Assembly (NCBI GenBank): GCA_965243255.1
Contig: CBDEUH010000001.1
Coordinates: 1 to 43,414, forward strand
Source of the DNA: Bin87 sp965243255
GTDB lineage: Bacteria > Chloroflexota > Dehalococcoidia > Lucifugimonadales > UBA3495
Direction: 5' to 3'
DNA length: 43,414 nucleotides
In this document: one piece after another, positions 33,325 through 40,220 of the stretch
Layout of the letters: the number at the start of each line of letters is the position of its first letter
Position numbering within the stretch: position 1 is the stretch's first letter
Made by a program: the position numbers and the translations under genes
The notes under the pieces: model-generated
Told to the model about the DNA's origin: nothing
The model's database searches: none
Seen by the model: the letters and a program-made list of their open reading frames with translations, nothing else

Positions 33325-33732
33325 ATGATGAAACAAACGACCCTGATAGTCGCCTGGCTGATCCTCCTAGCAGCGTGCGGGCTGAACGGAGCGTCGCCGC
33401 TCAGCGACAACCCAACACCCCAAACCGCCCCAGCCACCACACGGGCAGCACCCGCCACCACACGGGCAGCCGACCCGCACTACGTCGAAAAATGCAAAGT
33501 GTTGGACCGGAACATCATGAACGGTGAACGCTGGGACGTGTCCTGCGTTGTCGAGTTCGACTGGCCCACCGCCGAAGAAAACGTGTACTTCGAGGTGCGG
33601 TTTTTCGACGGTGACGATTTTCAGGTTGATTTCATCAACGAGATCGTCAACCTCAAAGCGGGTCGCAACAAAGTTCATTTGACCGGGTGGACTAAATCCG
33701 GGTGGACCAGCTACGCCGTGTTCACCAGATGA
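33325..33732 (+). CDS. Lipoprotein, 135 aa
   Basis: ATG 33325 after GGAAAGGACAAACG. Signal peptide with lipobox LLAAC (Cys about 19), then a Thr/Ala/Pro linker containing APATTRA repeated twice, then a small beta domain (YVEKCKVLDRNIMNGERWDVSCVVEFDW...) with two Cys, which resembles small bacterial FxLD-type or CBM-like folds. Anchored outside the cytoplasmic membrane. In a phage this could serve superinfection exclusion. ATGA overlap with paralogue 2. Confidence 0.75.
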   Translation: MMKQTTLIVAWLILLAACGLNGASPLSDNPTPQTAPATTRAAPATTRAADPHYVEKCKVLDRNIMNGERWDVSCVVEFDWPTAEENVYFEVRFFDGDDFQVDFINEIVNLKAGRNKVHLTGWTKSGWTSYAVFTR

Positions 33733-34064
33733 ACAGTGTTCGCATCGCCCGAGCAAAGTGGGTTGACGCACTTAGGTCCGGCAAATACAAGCAGACGCGC
33801 AGTGCACTGCGATACGGAGACGCCTACTGCTGTCTTGGTGTGGCCTGTGATGTGTTGGGCGACGGCAAATGGGATGCTACCCCCATGGTGGACTGGTGGG
33901 AGTTTTGGTTCTCCGACGGTCAGCGGAAGGCCGGTGACCTGCCGCCGTCGATGTTGGACAGGCTGGGGTTGTCAACCGATGACCAGCGTGTGCTGATGGA
34001 CCTGAACGACAACGGGGTTTCGTTTGACGCTATCGCTACGCATATCGAAAGACTGCCGCTATGA
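33729..34064 (+). CDS. 'CCLGVACD' family small protein, paralogue 2, 111 aa
   Basis: ATG 33729 overlaps the lipoprotein stop. AKWVDALRSGKYKQTRSALR, then YCCLGVACDVLGDGKW, DRLGLSTDDQRVLMDLNDNGVSFDAIATHIERLP. Note LND in place of MND. Coupling to a lipoprotein gene differs from the setting of the other copies. Confidence 0.75.
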   Translation: MNSVRIARAKWVDALRSGKYKQTRSALRYGDAYCCLGVACDVLGDGKWDATPMVDWWEFWFSDGQRKAGDLPPSMLDRLGLSTDDQRVLMDLNDNGVSFDAIATHIERLPL

Positions 34065-34103
34065 CCGCCGCCTTACGAGCGCACGCGGGCAACTAGCTGG
34101 CTG

Positions 34104-34637
34104 ATGGGCAAACTGCCTCAACCTATGCTCGACTTGGGCATTTCCGGTTGGCAGCCTATCCGCGACGGGGACTTGAACGGGTTTGGCCTTTTCACCCGCC
34201 ACTACTCGGTGACCGCCCCAAGGTTGGGGCGAATCCGGTGGAAAGCCAAACCCCGGAAGACAACAAAATTTACGGGTATCGGCAAGTCAATGCCTCTCCT
34301 TTTGCTGCCTGACGGGGATGCCCTCTTCGTCTGGTCTCGAATAACCGGCGGGTGGAAGGACGTGCAGTTAGAAAAGCATTTACAGCCGCCTTTTGTCTAT
34401 TGTCAGGTTTTCCGAAACGAGTCGTCTAGGAAGTCTTCCGAGCTGCTGTTAGAAGCTGAACAGCTGGCTGTGGCCGAATGGGGAAGTCTTCCCGGCCTGT
34501 CGTATGTTGACGCGTCTAAGGTAAGGTCTTCGAACCCTGGCTTTTGCTTTCTTCAAGCAGGATGGACGAGGCTGCCGGAACCCACGAACGCTACCGGCGT
34601 TCGAATTCTGATAAAGCCCAAACTGGGGCACCGATGA
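34104..34637 (+). CDS. Conserved phage protein, GNAT-like C-terminus, 177 aa
   Basis: Starts MGKLPQPMLDLGISGW. The C-terminal half (VYCQVFRNESSRKSSELLLEAEQLAVAEWG, YVDASKVRSSNPGFCFLQAGW) matches a family I know from phages and bacteria, with the FRNE...S..L..EA and NPG.CF..AGW signatures; the last block resembles the end of acetyltransferase folds. Function not established. Its base composition is lower in GC than its neighbours, suggesting recent acquisition. Confidence 0.65.
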   Translation: MGKLPQPMLDLGISGWQPIRDGDLNGFGLFTRHYSVTAPRLGRIRWKAKPRKTTKFTGIGKSMPLLLLPDGDALFVWSRITGGWKDVQLEKHLQPPFVYCQVFRNESSRKSSELLLEAEQLAVAEWGSLPGLSYVDASKVRSSNPGFCFLQAGWTRLPEPTNATGVRILIKPKLGHR

Positions 34638-34786
34638 TCCCCTGTTATCACTGCCGGGAAACGTTGAAAGATCGGATGCGAGCGTCGATCACCGCCGGGC
34701 GACCAGCGACGGCTCAGTCGTCTCGTCGAGTTGGCCGAAAAAGACCTGAGCGAATGTTCGGCGGGCCGGTGTCCCCGCCGGTTTGA
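34634..34786 (+). CDS. Small Cys-rich protein, 50 aa, possibly frameshifted
   Basis: ATG 34634 overlaps the previous stop. Starts MIPCYHCRETLKDRMRASIT. As written it ends at 34786 with an unnatural Arg/Pro-rich tail. Removing one G of GGG at 34697-34699 instead gives DQRRLSRLVELAEKDLSEC, then GRCPRRFDEWPN, and runs to 34838, overlapping the next gene. The repaired version looks more protein-like. Confidence 0.4.
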   Translation: MIPCYHCRETLKDRMRASITAGRPATAQSSRRVGRKRPERMFGGPVSPPV

Positions 34787-34789
34787 CGA

Positions 34790-35062
34790 ATGGCCGAACA
34801 TGACGACATTCCCCGGCTCTCCGAAGCTGAAGAGATGATGTCCATCCTGCAGGGAATGGCCGAGCTGACCTCAAGCGGCCCGGACGTTCGGGACACTTTG
34901 GACGCCGAAGCCGAACTGTGGACCGAAGCGGACCGGCCCGAACTGCGACAGCGACTCGAAGCACTTCGGGAAGTGTCGTCCCGCACCCAACTGACAGACC
35001 GCCAGCGGGCGATAATCCACCTCCTTCGAGGGCGGATCAGGAGGCATTTGGGTGACATGTAG
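34790..35062 (+). CDS. Hypothetical helical protein, 90 aa
   Basis: ATG 34790 (MAEHDDIPRLSEAEEMM). Almost entirely amphipathic helix, acidic first half, basic C-terminus (RGRIRRHLGDM). No motif. Overlaps the following 39-aa ORF by 11 nt. Confidence 0.55.
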   Translation: MAEHDDIPRLSEAEEMMSILQGMAELTSSGPDVRDTLDAEAELWTEADRPELRQRLEALREVSSRTQLTDRQRAIIHLLRGRIRRHLGDM

Positions 35063-35171
35063 CGTTGCCGGCTGTGACCGCCGCTACCGGGCGCGGGGGT
35101 TTTGCAACCTCCACTATTTGCGGTGGCGGCGACACGGCGATGGGGAAGCTGGCGGCAGAAAGGACGGTTGA
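35052..35171 (+). pseudogene. N-terminal fragment of an HNH-type protein (zinc knuckle), 39 aa
   Basis: GTG 35052, then CSVAGCDRRYRARGFCNLHY and LRWRRHGDG. This C....C.....G.C..HY.RW..HGD block is the usual N-terminus of phage HNH endonucleases, but the nuclease body is missing: the frame stops after 39 codons and is followed by a methyltransferase fragment. Confidence 0.55.
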
Positions 35172-35182
35172 AAGTCCGCCAA

Positions 35183-35278
35183 GTGGGAAAGTTCCGCCGA
35201 TGGGTCGGGATCGACCAGTCTCCCGAAGCAGTCGCAATCGCACGCGACCGGCTCGACCCTGCGATCATCGCCGGTTGA
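35183..35278 (+). pseudogene. C-terminal fragment of a methyltransferase, duplicate of 36250-36328
   Basis: Reads FRRWVGIDQSPEAVAIARDR then LDPAIIAG and stop. About 75 bp are nearly identical to the end of the intact methyltransferase gene at 35404-36357. No catalytic part precedes it. A scar of an earlier methyltransferase copy or a partial duplication. Confidence 0.8.
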
Positions 35279-35322
35279 TAACTGGCAAGGCTATAGTTGA
35301 TTTGGCCACAAACCACAACCGG

Positions 35323-35383
35323 CAGCCGGGCCCGGCTGGTCCGGTCGGCGCAAATCCTGGTTGCTCAGCCGGGCCCGGCGCTG
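35323..35383 (+). repeat. Two copies of a GC palindrome upstream of the methyltransferase
   Basis: CAGCCGGGCCCGGCTG (35323-35338) is a perfect 16-bp palindrome. CAGCCGGGCCCGGCGCTG (35366-35383) repeats its core 43 bp later. Both lie in the 125-nt gap before the methyltransferase. Possible operator pair, nicking or recombination site, or terminator; nothing else is seen in this gap. Confidence 0.6.
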
Positions 35384-35403
35384 TGACCTGACCGGCGGCG
35401 TTG

Positions 35404-36357
35404 ATGACTGGCGGTCGGGTCCACCAGGGCGACTGTCTGACGGTCATGGCCGACTGGCCGGACGAGTCGGTCGACCTTGTTTATGCTGATCCGCCGTTCG
35501 GCCCCGGTGCACCTTTCTCTGACTGTTGGACCGGCACCACGGTTGACGATTTTGTGGAGTGGATGCGCCCACGAGTGGTGGAGATGCGACGGCTGCTCAA
35601 ACCGTCAGGGTCGCTCTATTTGCACTGCGACCCGACGGCCAGCCACTACCTCAAAGTGATGATGGACACCATATTCGGGCGGGGCAACTTCCGAAACGAG
35701 ATCATCTGGACACGCACCACTGCACACAGTCTGGCGCGTCAGCACCACGCGCGGGTACACGACACGATCCTCTACTATTCTCGCGGCAGCACTTACACCT
35801 GGAATCAGCTTTACACCCCATATGAGACGAGCTACATCCAGGCAAAATACCGTCATATCGAACAGGGAACCGGTCGCAGATACCGACTGGACAATACGAC
35901 TGCAAAGGGAAACACGCCCTATGAGGTGCTAGGCGTCAAAAGACCCTATCGGTTTTCTCCAGAGAACATGAATCGGTTGATTGAAGATGGCCGAATCATT
36001 CAGACGAAACCCGGAACCGTGCCGCAATACGTTCGATACCTTGATGAGATGCCGGGGGTTTTGTCACAAGACGTTTGGCTTGACGTGCGTCCTCTTAACT
36101 CTCAGTCGAAGGAGCGGCTGGGCTACCCGACCCAAAAGCCGCTGGCTCTGTTGGATCGGATCGTCAAAGCCAGCACCAACCCCGGAGACCTAGTTTTGGA
36201 CCCGTTCTGCGGGTCGGGCACGACGTTGGTGGCCGCCATGCGGCTGGGCCGCCGGTGGATCGGGATTGACCAGTCTCCCGAAGCAGTCGCAATCGCACGC
36301 GACCGGCTCGACCCTGCGATCATCGCCGACACAGTGCCCCCGGCTGGGCTGTGGTAA
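35404..36357 (+). CDS. DNA methyltransferase (N6-adenine/N4-cytosine, beta class), 317 aa
   Basis: ATG 35404 (MTGGRVHQGD); no Shine-Dalgarno is visible. DPPF at 29-32, SGSLYLHCDPTASHYLK near 77, GYPTQKP near 241, and DPFCGSGTTLVAA at about 266: beta-class order as in the fusion at 2336-3499, but without an HNH domain. Middle target-recognition part differs from the first enzyme, so specificity is probably different. Flanked by duplicated and degraded methyltransferase pieces. Confidence 0.9.
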   Translation: MTGGRVHQGDCLTVMADWPDESVDLVYADPPFGPGAPFSDCWTGTTVDDFVEWMRPRVVEMRRLLKPSGSLYLHCDPTASHYLKVMMDTIFGRGNFRNEIIWTRTTAHSLARQHHARVHDTILYYSRGSTYTWNQLYTPYETSYIQAKYRHIEQGTGRRYRLDNTTAKGNTPYEVLGVKRPYRFSPENMNRLIEDGRIIQTKPGTVPQYVRYLDEMPGVLSQDVWLDVRPLNSQSKERLGYPTQKPLALLDRIVKASTNPGDLVLDPFCGSGTTLVAAMRLGRRWIGIDQSPEAVAIARDRLDPAIIADTVPPAGLW

Positions 36358-36379
36358 CATCCCCGATTGGTGGGGATGT
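36357..36379 (+). terminator. Hairpin after the methyltransferase
   Basis: 8-bp stem ACATCCCC/GGGGATGT with a 7-nt loop, starting at the last base of the stop codon. The 100-nt gap that follows holds no other clear signal besides GAAAGG before the lipoprotein. Confidence 0.55.
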
Positions 36380-36460
36380 CCAAAAGGCAACCTCCTTGCT
36401 TTTCCTAGGGAACTTCGGTCGGCCATCCCCACCACCCCCCAACTACGAAAGGCCGCACTC

Positions 36461-37411
36461 ATGAGACCCGTTTCGCTTCCCGCCGTTATCGCCGCCACGC
36501 TGATCCTGTTGGTCGTCGCGGCGTGCACTCACACCCGCCCGACCGTCGAACAGAACGCATCCGCTATAGCCGACCTGCAAGCGTGGCAGGCCCAGTTCGA
36601 GGCGGACTGCACCGCCGAGCAGCAGGCCGTGCTCGCCAGGCTGATCTCCGCTGAGGACGGCGAGGACCGCACCCAGGACGAGGAACGGTCGGTGTGCGGC
36701 CAGTCGATCAGCGCCGACGGTGCGGCTTTCACGTTCGCTGACGCCACCGTTTACACCGCGGTGAACAGCGACGGCGGGGGGGACGATTCGACAGGCTGGT
36801 TGGAACAGGCCGCCGGTGCCGCCGAAGCCCTGCACGGGCTGCTCGAAGGCGTGGACGAGGAGGTGTACCAGTTGGAACGGGCCGCCGCCGGTGAACTGGA
36901 CCTATCGGACCCGCAAGTCGCCGAAGCTGTCGCCGATGGCGTGGCCGACGTGACCGCCGCCGCCGCCAAAGCCGAAATGTTGGTCGGGTCGGTCGGTGAC
37001 GCGTTGACTCGCCTCGGCGACCTGGCCGCCAGTGTCACCGTCCCCGACCCGACCACCACCACCACCACAACTACGATGCCAGCTCCGACCACCACTACGA
37101 CAACTATGCCGACCACCACCACAACCACGCCACCTCCGTCGACCACTACCACTACGGCGGCGGCGATGCCCGACCCGGACGGGCCGTGGGTGATCGTCTA
37201 CTCGACCGAGCCGTACGACTATGAGAACGGGCGGTGGCCGGGTCCGGTGGAGGTGCTGCAGTGGACCGTCGACGGGCCGTTCCTGTTCGCCCACCGGGCC
37301 GACGCCGAAGAAGTCCTAGCCGCGATCCTCGACTGGGCCGCGGCCGGGTCGGACGACGAGTCGACGGTGAATCAGCATTTCGGGATCGAACCCGCCGACA
37401 GCGGAAACTGA
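36461..37411 (+). CDS. Lipoprotein with Thr-rich linker, 316 aa
   Basis: ATG 36461 after CGAAAGGCCGCACTC. Signal peptide PVSLPAVIAATLILLVVAAC with lipobox VAAC (Cys about 22). Helical, acidic domain to about residue 190, with LEQAAGAAEALHGLLEGVDE and related segments, suggestive of a long coiled coil. A Thr/Pro linker (about 195-240) follows, then a small globular C-terminal domain (GPWVIVYSTEPYDYENGRWPG...LFAHRADAEEVLAAILDW). Likely surface-anchored on a stalk; a phage immunity or exclusion role is inference. Confidence 0.75.
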   Translation: MRPVSLPAVIAATLILLVVAACTHTRPTVEQNASAIADLQAWQAQFEADCTAEQQAVLARLISAEDGEDRTQDEERSVCGQSISADGAAFTFADATVYTAVNSDGGGDDSTGWLEQAAGAAEALHGLLEGVDEEVYQLERAAAGELDLSDPQVAEAVADGVADVTAAAAKAEMLVGSVGDALTRLGDLAASVTVPDPTTTTTTTTMPAPTTTTTTMPTTTTTTPPPSTTTTTAAAMPDPDGPWVIVYSTEPYDYENGRWPGPVEVLQWTVDGPFLFAHRADAEEVLAAILDWAAAGSDDESTVNQHFGIEPADSGN

Positions 37412-37414
37412 CTG

Positions 37415-37636
37415 ATGGCCCGGTGGGGCGTCCACGTCGAACAGGCCGACAGTCAAATGTGGGACGAAACGGTCAACGCTAAAACCGCCGAAGGGGCGGC
37501 GAGGAACGTCGCCCGTTCGCTTTTCCCCAACTTGCCGGACGGTTGGGCGGTGTGGACGTCGCCGGTGTTGACCGTCACCGACCGGATGACCGGCCAGGTG
37601 TGGGCCCGGCTCACTGTGCAGCTGGGGGCCGCCTAG
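37415..37636 (+). CDS. Hypothetical protein, 73 aa
   Basis: MARWGVHVEQADSQMWDETV start, four bases after the lipoprotein stop. Small alpha/beta pattern with NVARSLFPNLPDGWAVW. No recognised family. Its end lies in the left arm of an inverted repeat (37624-37635 with 37691-37702). Confidence 0.55.
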   Translation: MARWGVHVEQADSQMWDETVNAKTAEGAARNVARSLFPNLPDGWAVWTSPVLTVTDRMTGQVWARLTVQLGAA

Positions 37637-37729
37637 GACGCCGTTGCGCCGGTGGGGTCCTACGGTGCCACCCGACCGCAAAGAATCGTTTAGGCGGCCC
37701 CCTGGGGGCGTCTAAGGGGAAACTGGTGG
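37624..37729 (+). other. Structured repeated element, copy 2
   Basis: The 34-nt block at 37696-37729 repeats the one at 14085-14118: a GC hairpin GCCCC-CTG-GGGGC, GTCTAA, GGAAACTGGTGG. Upstream, GGGGGCCGCCTA (37624-37635) pairs with TAGGCGGCCCCC (37691-37702) as an alternative 12-bp stem. No convincing ORF lies between 37637 and 37770. Confidence 0.6.
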
Positions 37730-37770
37730 CCGGTGACCGCCCACAACAGAAACGGGATTGGAGGAAGCAA

Positions 37771-37876
37771 GTGAGCAATGTGATCCTGACCGGGGACGCT
37801 CGCCTTCATATGCGCAAGATGCCAAACTCCAGCGTTTGATCTCAGTTTCTGGTCTCCTCCCTACTACGTGGGCAAG
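37771..37876 (+). pseudogene. N-terminal remnant of a DNA methyltransferase, frameshifted
   Basis: GTG 37771 behind GGAGGAAGCAA. Reads SNVILTGDARLHMRKMPNSS, then stops in frame. Dropping one T of TTT at 37835-37837 gives VDLSFWSPPYYVGK, the catalytic SPPY motif of amino-methyltransferases. Everything after VGK (37876) is lost, replaced by a convergent remnant. Confidence 0.8.
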
Positions 37877-38005
37877 ACACGACGCCGGGTCAAGATCGAA
37901 TCCGCCGCCCAACGACTCCCGTACAGCGTCAAGAATCGCCGGGGGGGTCCACCACTCATCCTTAGGTCTAGCAACAACAGGCCGACTAGCGAACAGGCGT
38001 GCCAC
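37877..38005 (-). pseudogene. N-terminal remnant of a phage Dam-type methyltransferase
   Basis: GTG 38005, then ARLFASRPVVARPKDEWWTP and PAILDAVRESLGGGFDLDPASC. KDEWWTPP...FDLDPASC is the start of phage-type Dam (N6-adenine) methyltransferases. Homology ends at 37877, where the opposite-strand remnant begins; the frame then runs on as nonsense to 37712. The catalytic NPPY part is gone. Confidence 0.8.
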
Positions 38006-38034
38006 TTAGGAGGCCCGGACGAGAGCATCAACGC

Positions 38035-38226
38035 TCACCGCAGCGGACCTTCCGGCGGTGCTTCGAGATGCCGCTGCCGCCACATGCGATGATTGGCCCG
38101 ATTCTGCTTCCGTCGCCGCACGGCCATGCACTCGTCACAAAAATGTTTGTAAGGGCCGACACCGGTGCCGCATTCGGCGCACAGCCTCCGCGGGCAATGC
38201 TGAGGGCAGCGATGTTTGCAAGTCAT
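38035..38226 (-). CDS. Cys-rich small protein, 63 aa
   Basis: ATG 38226, ATGA-coupled, with GGAGG upstream. CKHRCPQHC, CAECG and CDEC give seven Cys in the first 35 residues, then a basic tail (RRRKQNRANHRMWRQRH). Zinc-finger-like, probably nucleic-acid-binding. Last intact gene of the leftward operon. Confidence 0.65.
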   Translation of the reverse strand: MTCKHRCPQHCPRRLCAECGTGVGPYKHFCDECMAVRRRKQNRANHRMWRQRHLEAPPEGPLR

Positions 38227-38369
38227 TCCGTTTCCGCCTCCCTGTCGGAGTCGGAGCGGTGAGACCCGCAACGCCACTGCCCCGCGCTCTCATCCCACTC
38301 GGCCGCCACGAAACAGCCGTCAATGTCGCATGCCACCAGCGTCACCTGCCTTGCGCTCTCGGCTGTCAT
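38223..38369 (-). CDS. Small Cys-rich protein, 48 aa
   Basis: ATG 38369 overlaps the transglycosylase stop (ATGA). CDIDGC...WRCGSH could bind one zinc. Acidic C-terminus. Similar in style to the 79-aa protein at 41126. Confidence 0.6.
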   Translation of the reverse strand: MTAESARQVTLVACDIDGCFVAAEWDESAGQWRCGSHRSDSDREAETE

Positions 38370-38770
38370 CGCAGACCGCACCGATGTTTCTGCGCACGCC
38401 AGGCCGGTAGCCATCCGTTTGCCCGCCAGATCGCAGCCGCGGCGGCGATGTTGATCGTCGGGTAGTCCCGAAGCAGCCGCCGGGCTTGGGTTAGCGTGAC
38501 CGTCGGCCACCGTTCGAGCCCGGCGATGCGATACCGTCCCGCCCAGTTATCGGCGGCGATTTGGAACAGGCCAACCGACCCTCCCGCGTGTGTTTCGGTG
38601 TCGTTGACTAGGTGGGGGTTGCCGCCCGACTCCCATCCGATCACACACAGAGCCGTTTCTACTTGGTCGGCTGGGAAAAAGTCGGCGACGTGATCTTCCC
38701 ACACGGTCGGGTCGTACCCGCCGGGCAGAGTGGTGGCGGCTGCCAGGGCGAAGGCTGCTAGGCGGATCAC
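38366..38770 (-). CDS. Exported lytic transglycosylase-like protein, 134 aa
   Basis: GTG 38770 overlaps the previous stop (GTGA). Short signal peptide (IRLAAFALAAATTLPGG). Lysozyme-fold signatures: catalytic Glu47 in IGWESGGNPHLVND, GGSVGLFQI at 63-71, W76, and C-terminal NIAAAAAIWRANGWLPAW, as in SLT/transglycosylase-like domains that cleave glycan strands. It sits away from the lysis block and is exported on its own, so it may remodel the wall for another purpose or back up lysis. Confidence 0.8.
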   Translation of the reverse strand: MIRLAAFALAAATTLPGGYDPTVWEDHVADFFPADQVETALCVIGWESGGNPHLVNDTETHAGGSVGLFQIAADNWAGRYRIAGLERWPTVTLTQARRLLRDYPTINIAAAAAIWRANGWLPAWRAQKHRCGLR

Positions 38771-38976
38771 CGGCGGGCGGCCCGCGCTCGGTAAAGGGCG
38801 GCTATCGCCTGGTCGCGGGTGCGCCCGGCCAGCCATTCGCCGTAGGCGCGTTGGAATGCGTCGCCGAGGCGATGCCATTTGTCCCACGCTCCGAACGGGA
38901 CCCGGCGGGACTGTTCCCACGCTTCGGCAACAGCGTCGTAGCGGCGGATTTCTTCGTCGGGGCTGATGTCGGTCAC
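38767..38976 (-). CDS. Hypothetical helical protein, 69 aa
   Basis: GTG 38976 overlaps the stop of paralogue 3 (GTGA). ISPDEEIRRYDAVAEAWEQS, then Trp-rich helix and a basic tail. Helical and cytosolic; no recognised family. Confidence 0.6.
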   Translation of the reverse strand: MTDISPDEEIRRYDAVAEAWEQSRRVPFGAWDKWHRLGDAFQRAYGEWLAGRTRDQAIAALYRARAARR

Positions 38977-39287
38977 GGCAGCGCCTCGATGTGGTCGGCG
39001 ATCTGTTCGAAGGAGTGGTGGTGGTAGTCGTTCATGAGGGCGAGCTCCTGTACCTGGAGGTCGGTTAGCCCGAGCTTGGCTCGCATGTGGATGGACAGCG
39101 TGTACAGCTCGGCGTCGAACGACGAGAGCCCGCGGGTGCCGCTCCACTCTCCACTTCCGAGGACGTCGCAGGCGACTCCGAGACAGCAGAATTCGTTGGC
39201 TCGGCGTAGGGCGAAGCGGCCCTGCTCGTATTCACCGGACCGCAGGGCCTCAACCCAGCGGCGGCGGTTCTCTGTGATGATGTTCAT
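38973..39287 (-). CDS. 'CCLGVACD' family small protein, paralogue 3, 104 aa
   Basis: ATG 39287 overlaps the stop of paralogue 4 (ATGA). NRRRWVEALRSGEYEQGRFALRR, FCCLGVACDVLGSGEW, MRAKLGLTDLQVQELALMND, SFEQIADHIEALP. Closest in sequence to paralogues 6 and 7. Confidence 0.78.
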   Translation of the reverse strand: MNIITENRRRWVEALRSGEYEQGRFALRRANEFCCLGVACDVLGSGEWSGTRGLSSFDAELYTLSIHMRAKLGLTDLQVQELALMNDYHHHSFEQIADHIEALP

Positions 39288-39817
39288 GTGAGAGCCTCGA
39301 TGTAGTCGGCGATTTCCTCGAACGTCTTCCCCTCGAAGTCGTTCATGTTCGTCAGTTGTCTTACGTCGTTGTCGGTCAGGCCAAGTTCGTCGCGAAGGGT
39401 CGGGGGCAGGTTGCCGATACATTTCCACCCGTCATCGGTGTGATAGTCGTACCTGCCGCTGTCACGGTTTCCCCACCATCCGCCGCCGAGAATGTCAGCA
39501 GCGACCCCGAGACAACAAAACCCGGTGTCGTCTCGGAGTCCGCCAGTGGTCTGCGCGAACCGCCCGGATCGCAAAGCGTCGATCCATATTTGCCGGTACT
39601 CGTCTTTGGTGGCGGTCATCGTGTGGTCCCGAAAATGGTACGGCTCGAATCCGATGATTTCCGCCTGGTCGGTGTCGACTAGCTTCTCAGCGTCGGTGCG
39701 GCAAAGTGACCGGCTGAACGTTTCGCCGTCCCACCAGCGAAGCCGCACATCTTCGCTGATCGGCTGAAGGCACTCGTCGCATTCGACGGTGATCGGGGTG
39801 GTCTGCGTGGTGGTCAT
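39284..39817 (-). CDS. 'CCLGVACD' family protein with N-terminal zinc domain, paralogue 4, 177 aa
   Basis: ATG 39817 after GAAAGGACCACA. Residues 1-65 add a separate domain: CDECLQPI...RLRWWDGETFSRSLC, probably one zinc. The family domain starts near residue 72 (EYRQIWIDALRSGRFAQTTGGLR, GFCCLGVAADILGGGWW, MNDFEGKTFEEIADYIEALT). An internal ATG at MTATKDEY could make the family domain alone. Confidence 0.78.
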   Translation of the reverse strand: MTTTQTTPITVECDECLQPISEDVRLRWWDGETFSRSLCRTDAEKLVDTDQAEIIGFEPYHFRDHTMTATKDEYRQIWIDALRSGRFAQTTGGLRDDTGFCCLGVAADILGGGWWGNRDSGRYDYHTDDGWKCIGNLPPTLRDELGLTDNDVRQLTNMNDFEGKTFEEIADYIEALT

Positions 39818-39832
39818 TGTGGTCCTTTCGAA

Positions 39833-40163
39833 TTAGTAGGCGTCGATGTAGTCAGCGAGCTCCGCGAATGAGTAGTCGTCCTCGTCGTTCATCGTTGCCA
39901 GCCGCCGGGCGTCCCACTGCGTCAACCCCAACAGGGAGAGCATGGTTGGCGACAGCGTGTACGTCTCGCCGTCGTGGCTCCAGTGGCTCCACGGGTCCGT
40001 AGAGAGCTTCCAGTTTTCGGGGGCCAGCACGTCGCAGGCCACGCCGAGGGCGTCGAAGCTGTCGTCGCGGTCCGTCCGACGCAGCCGCTTTCGCGACTGC
40101 CTGTAGTCGCCGGGAGCGGAGAGCCTCAACCCAGCGTCGGCGGTTCTCGGCCACGAGTGTCAT
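39833..40163 (-). pseudogene. 'CCLGVACD' family paralogue 5, frameshifted
   Basis: ATG 40163 in the same leader and first codons as paralogues 6 and 7 (MTLVAENRRRWVEALRS). One extra C in CCC (plus strand GGG at 40112-40114) then shifts the frame. In the corrected frame it reads GDYRQSRKRLRR...LGVACDVLAPENW...MNDEDDYSFAELADYIDAY. Here the CC pair is DA, so the copy may be diverged as well as broken. Confidence 0.75.
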
Positions 40164-40220
40164 TCTCTCTCCTTTCTTTCTAGTGGTGGTCATGGTCATG
40201 GTGGTCCTTTCTGTGGTGGT

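Noticed and set aside
35276..35297. TTGATA...TATAGT as a promoter for the second methyltransferase
   Set aside because: The spacing is only 10 nt, too short for sigma70-type recognition.
37047..37165. ACC/ACT-rich repeat that might be taken for a CRISPR or satellite
   Set aside because: It is a Thr-rich linker inside a lipoprotein gene; units are irregular and no spacers are seen. No CRISPR array is visible anywhere in the window.
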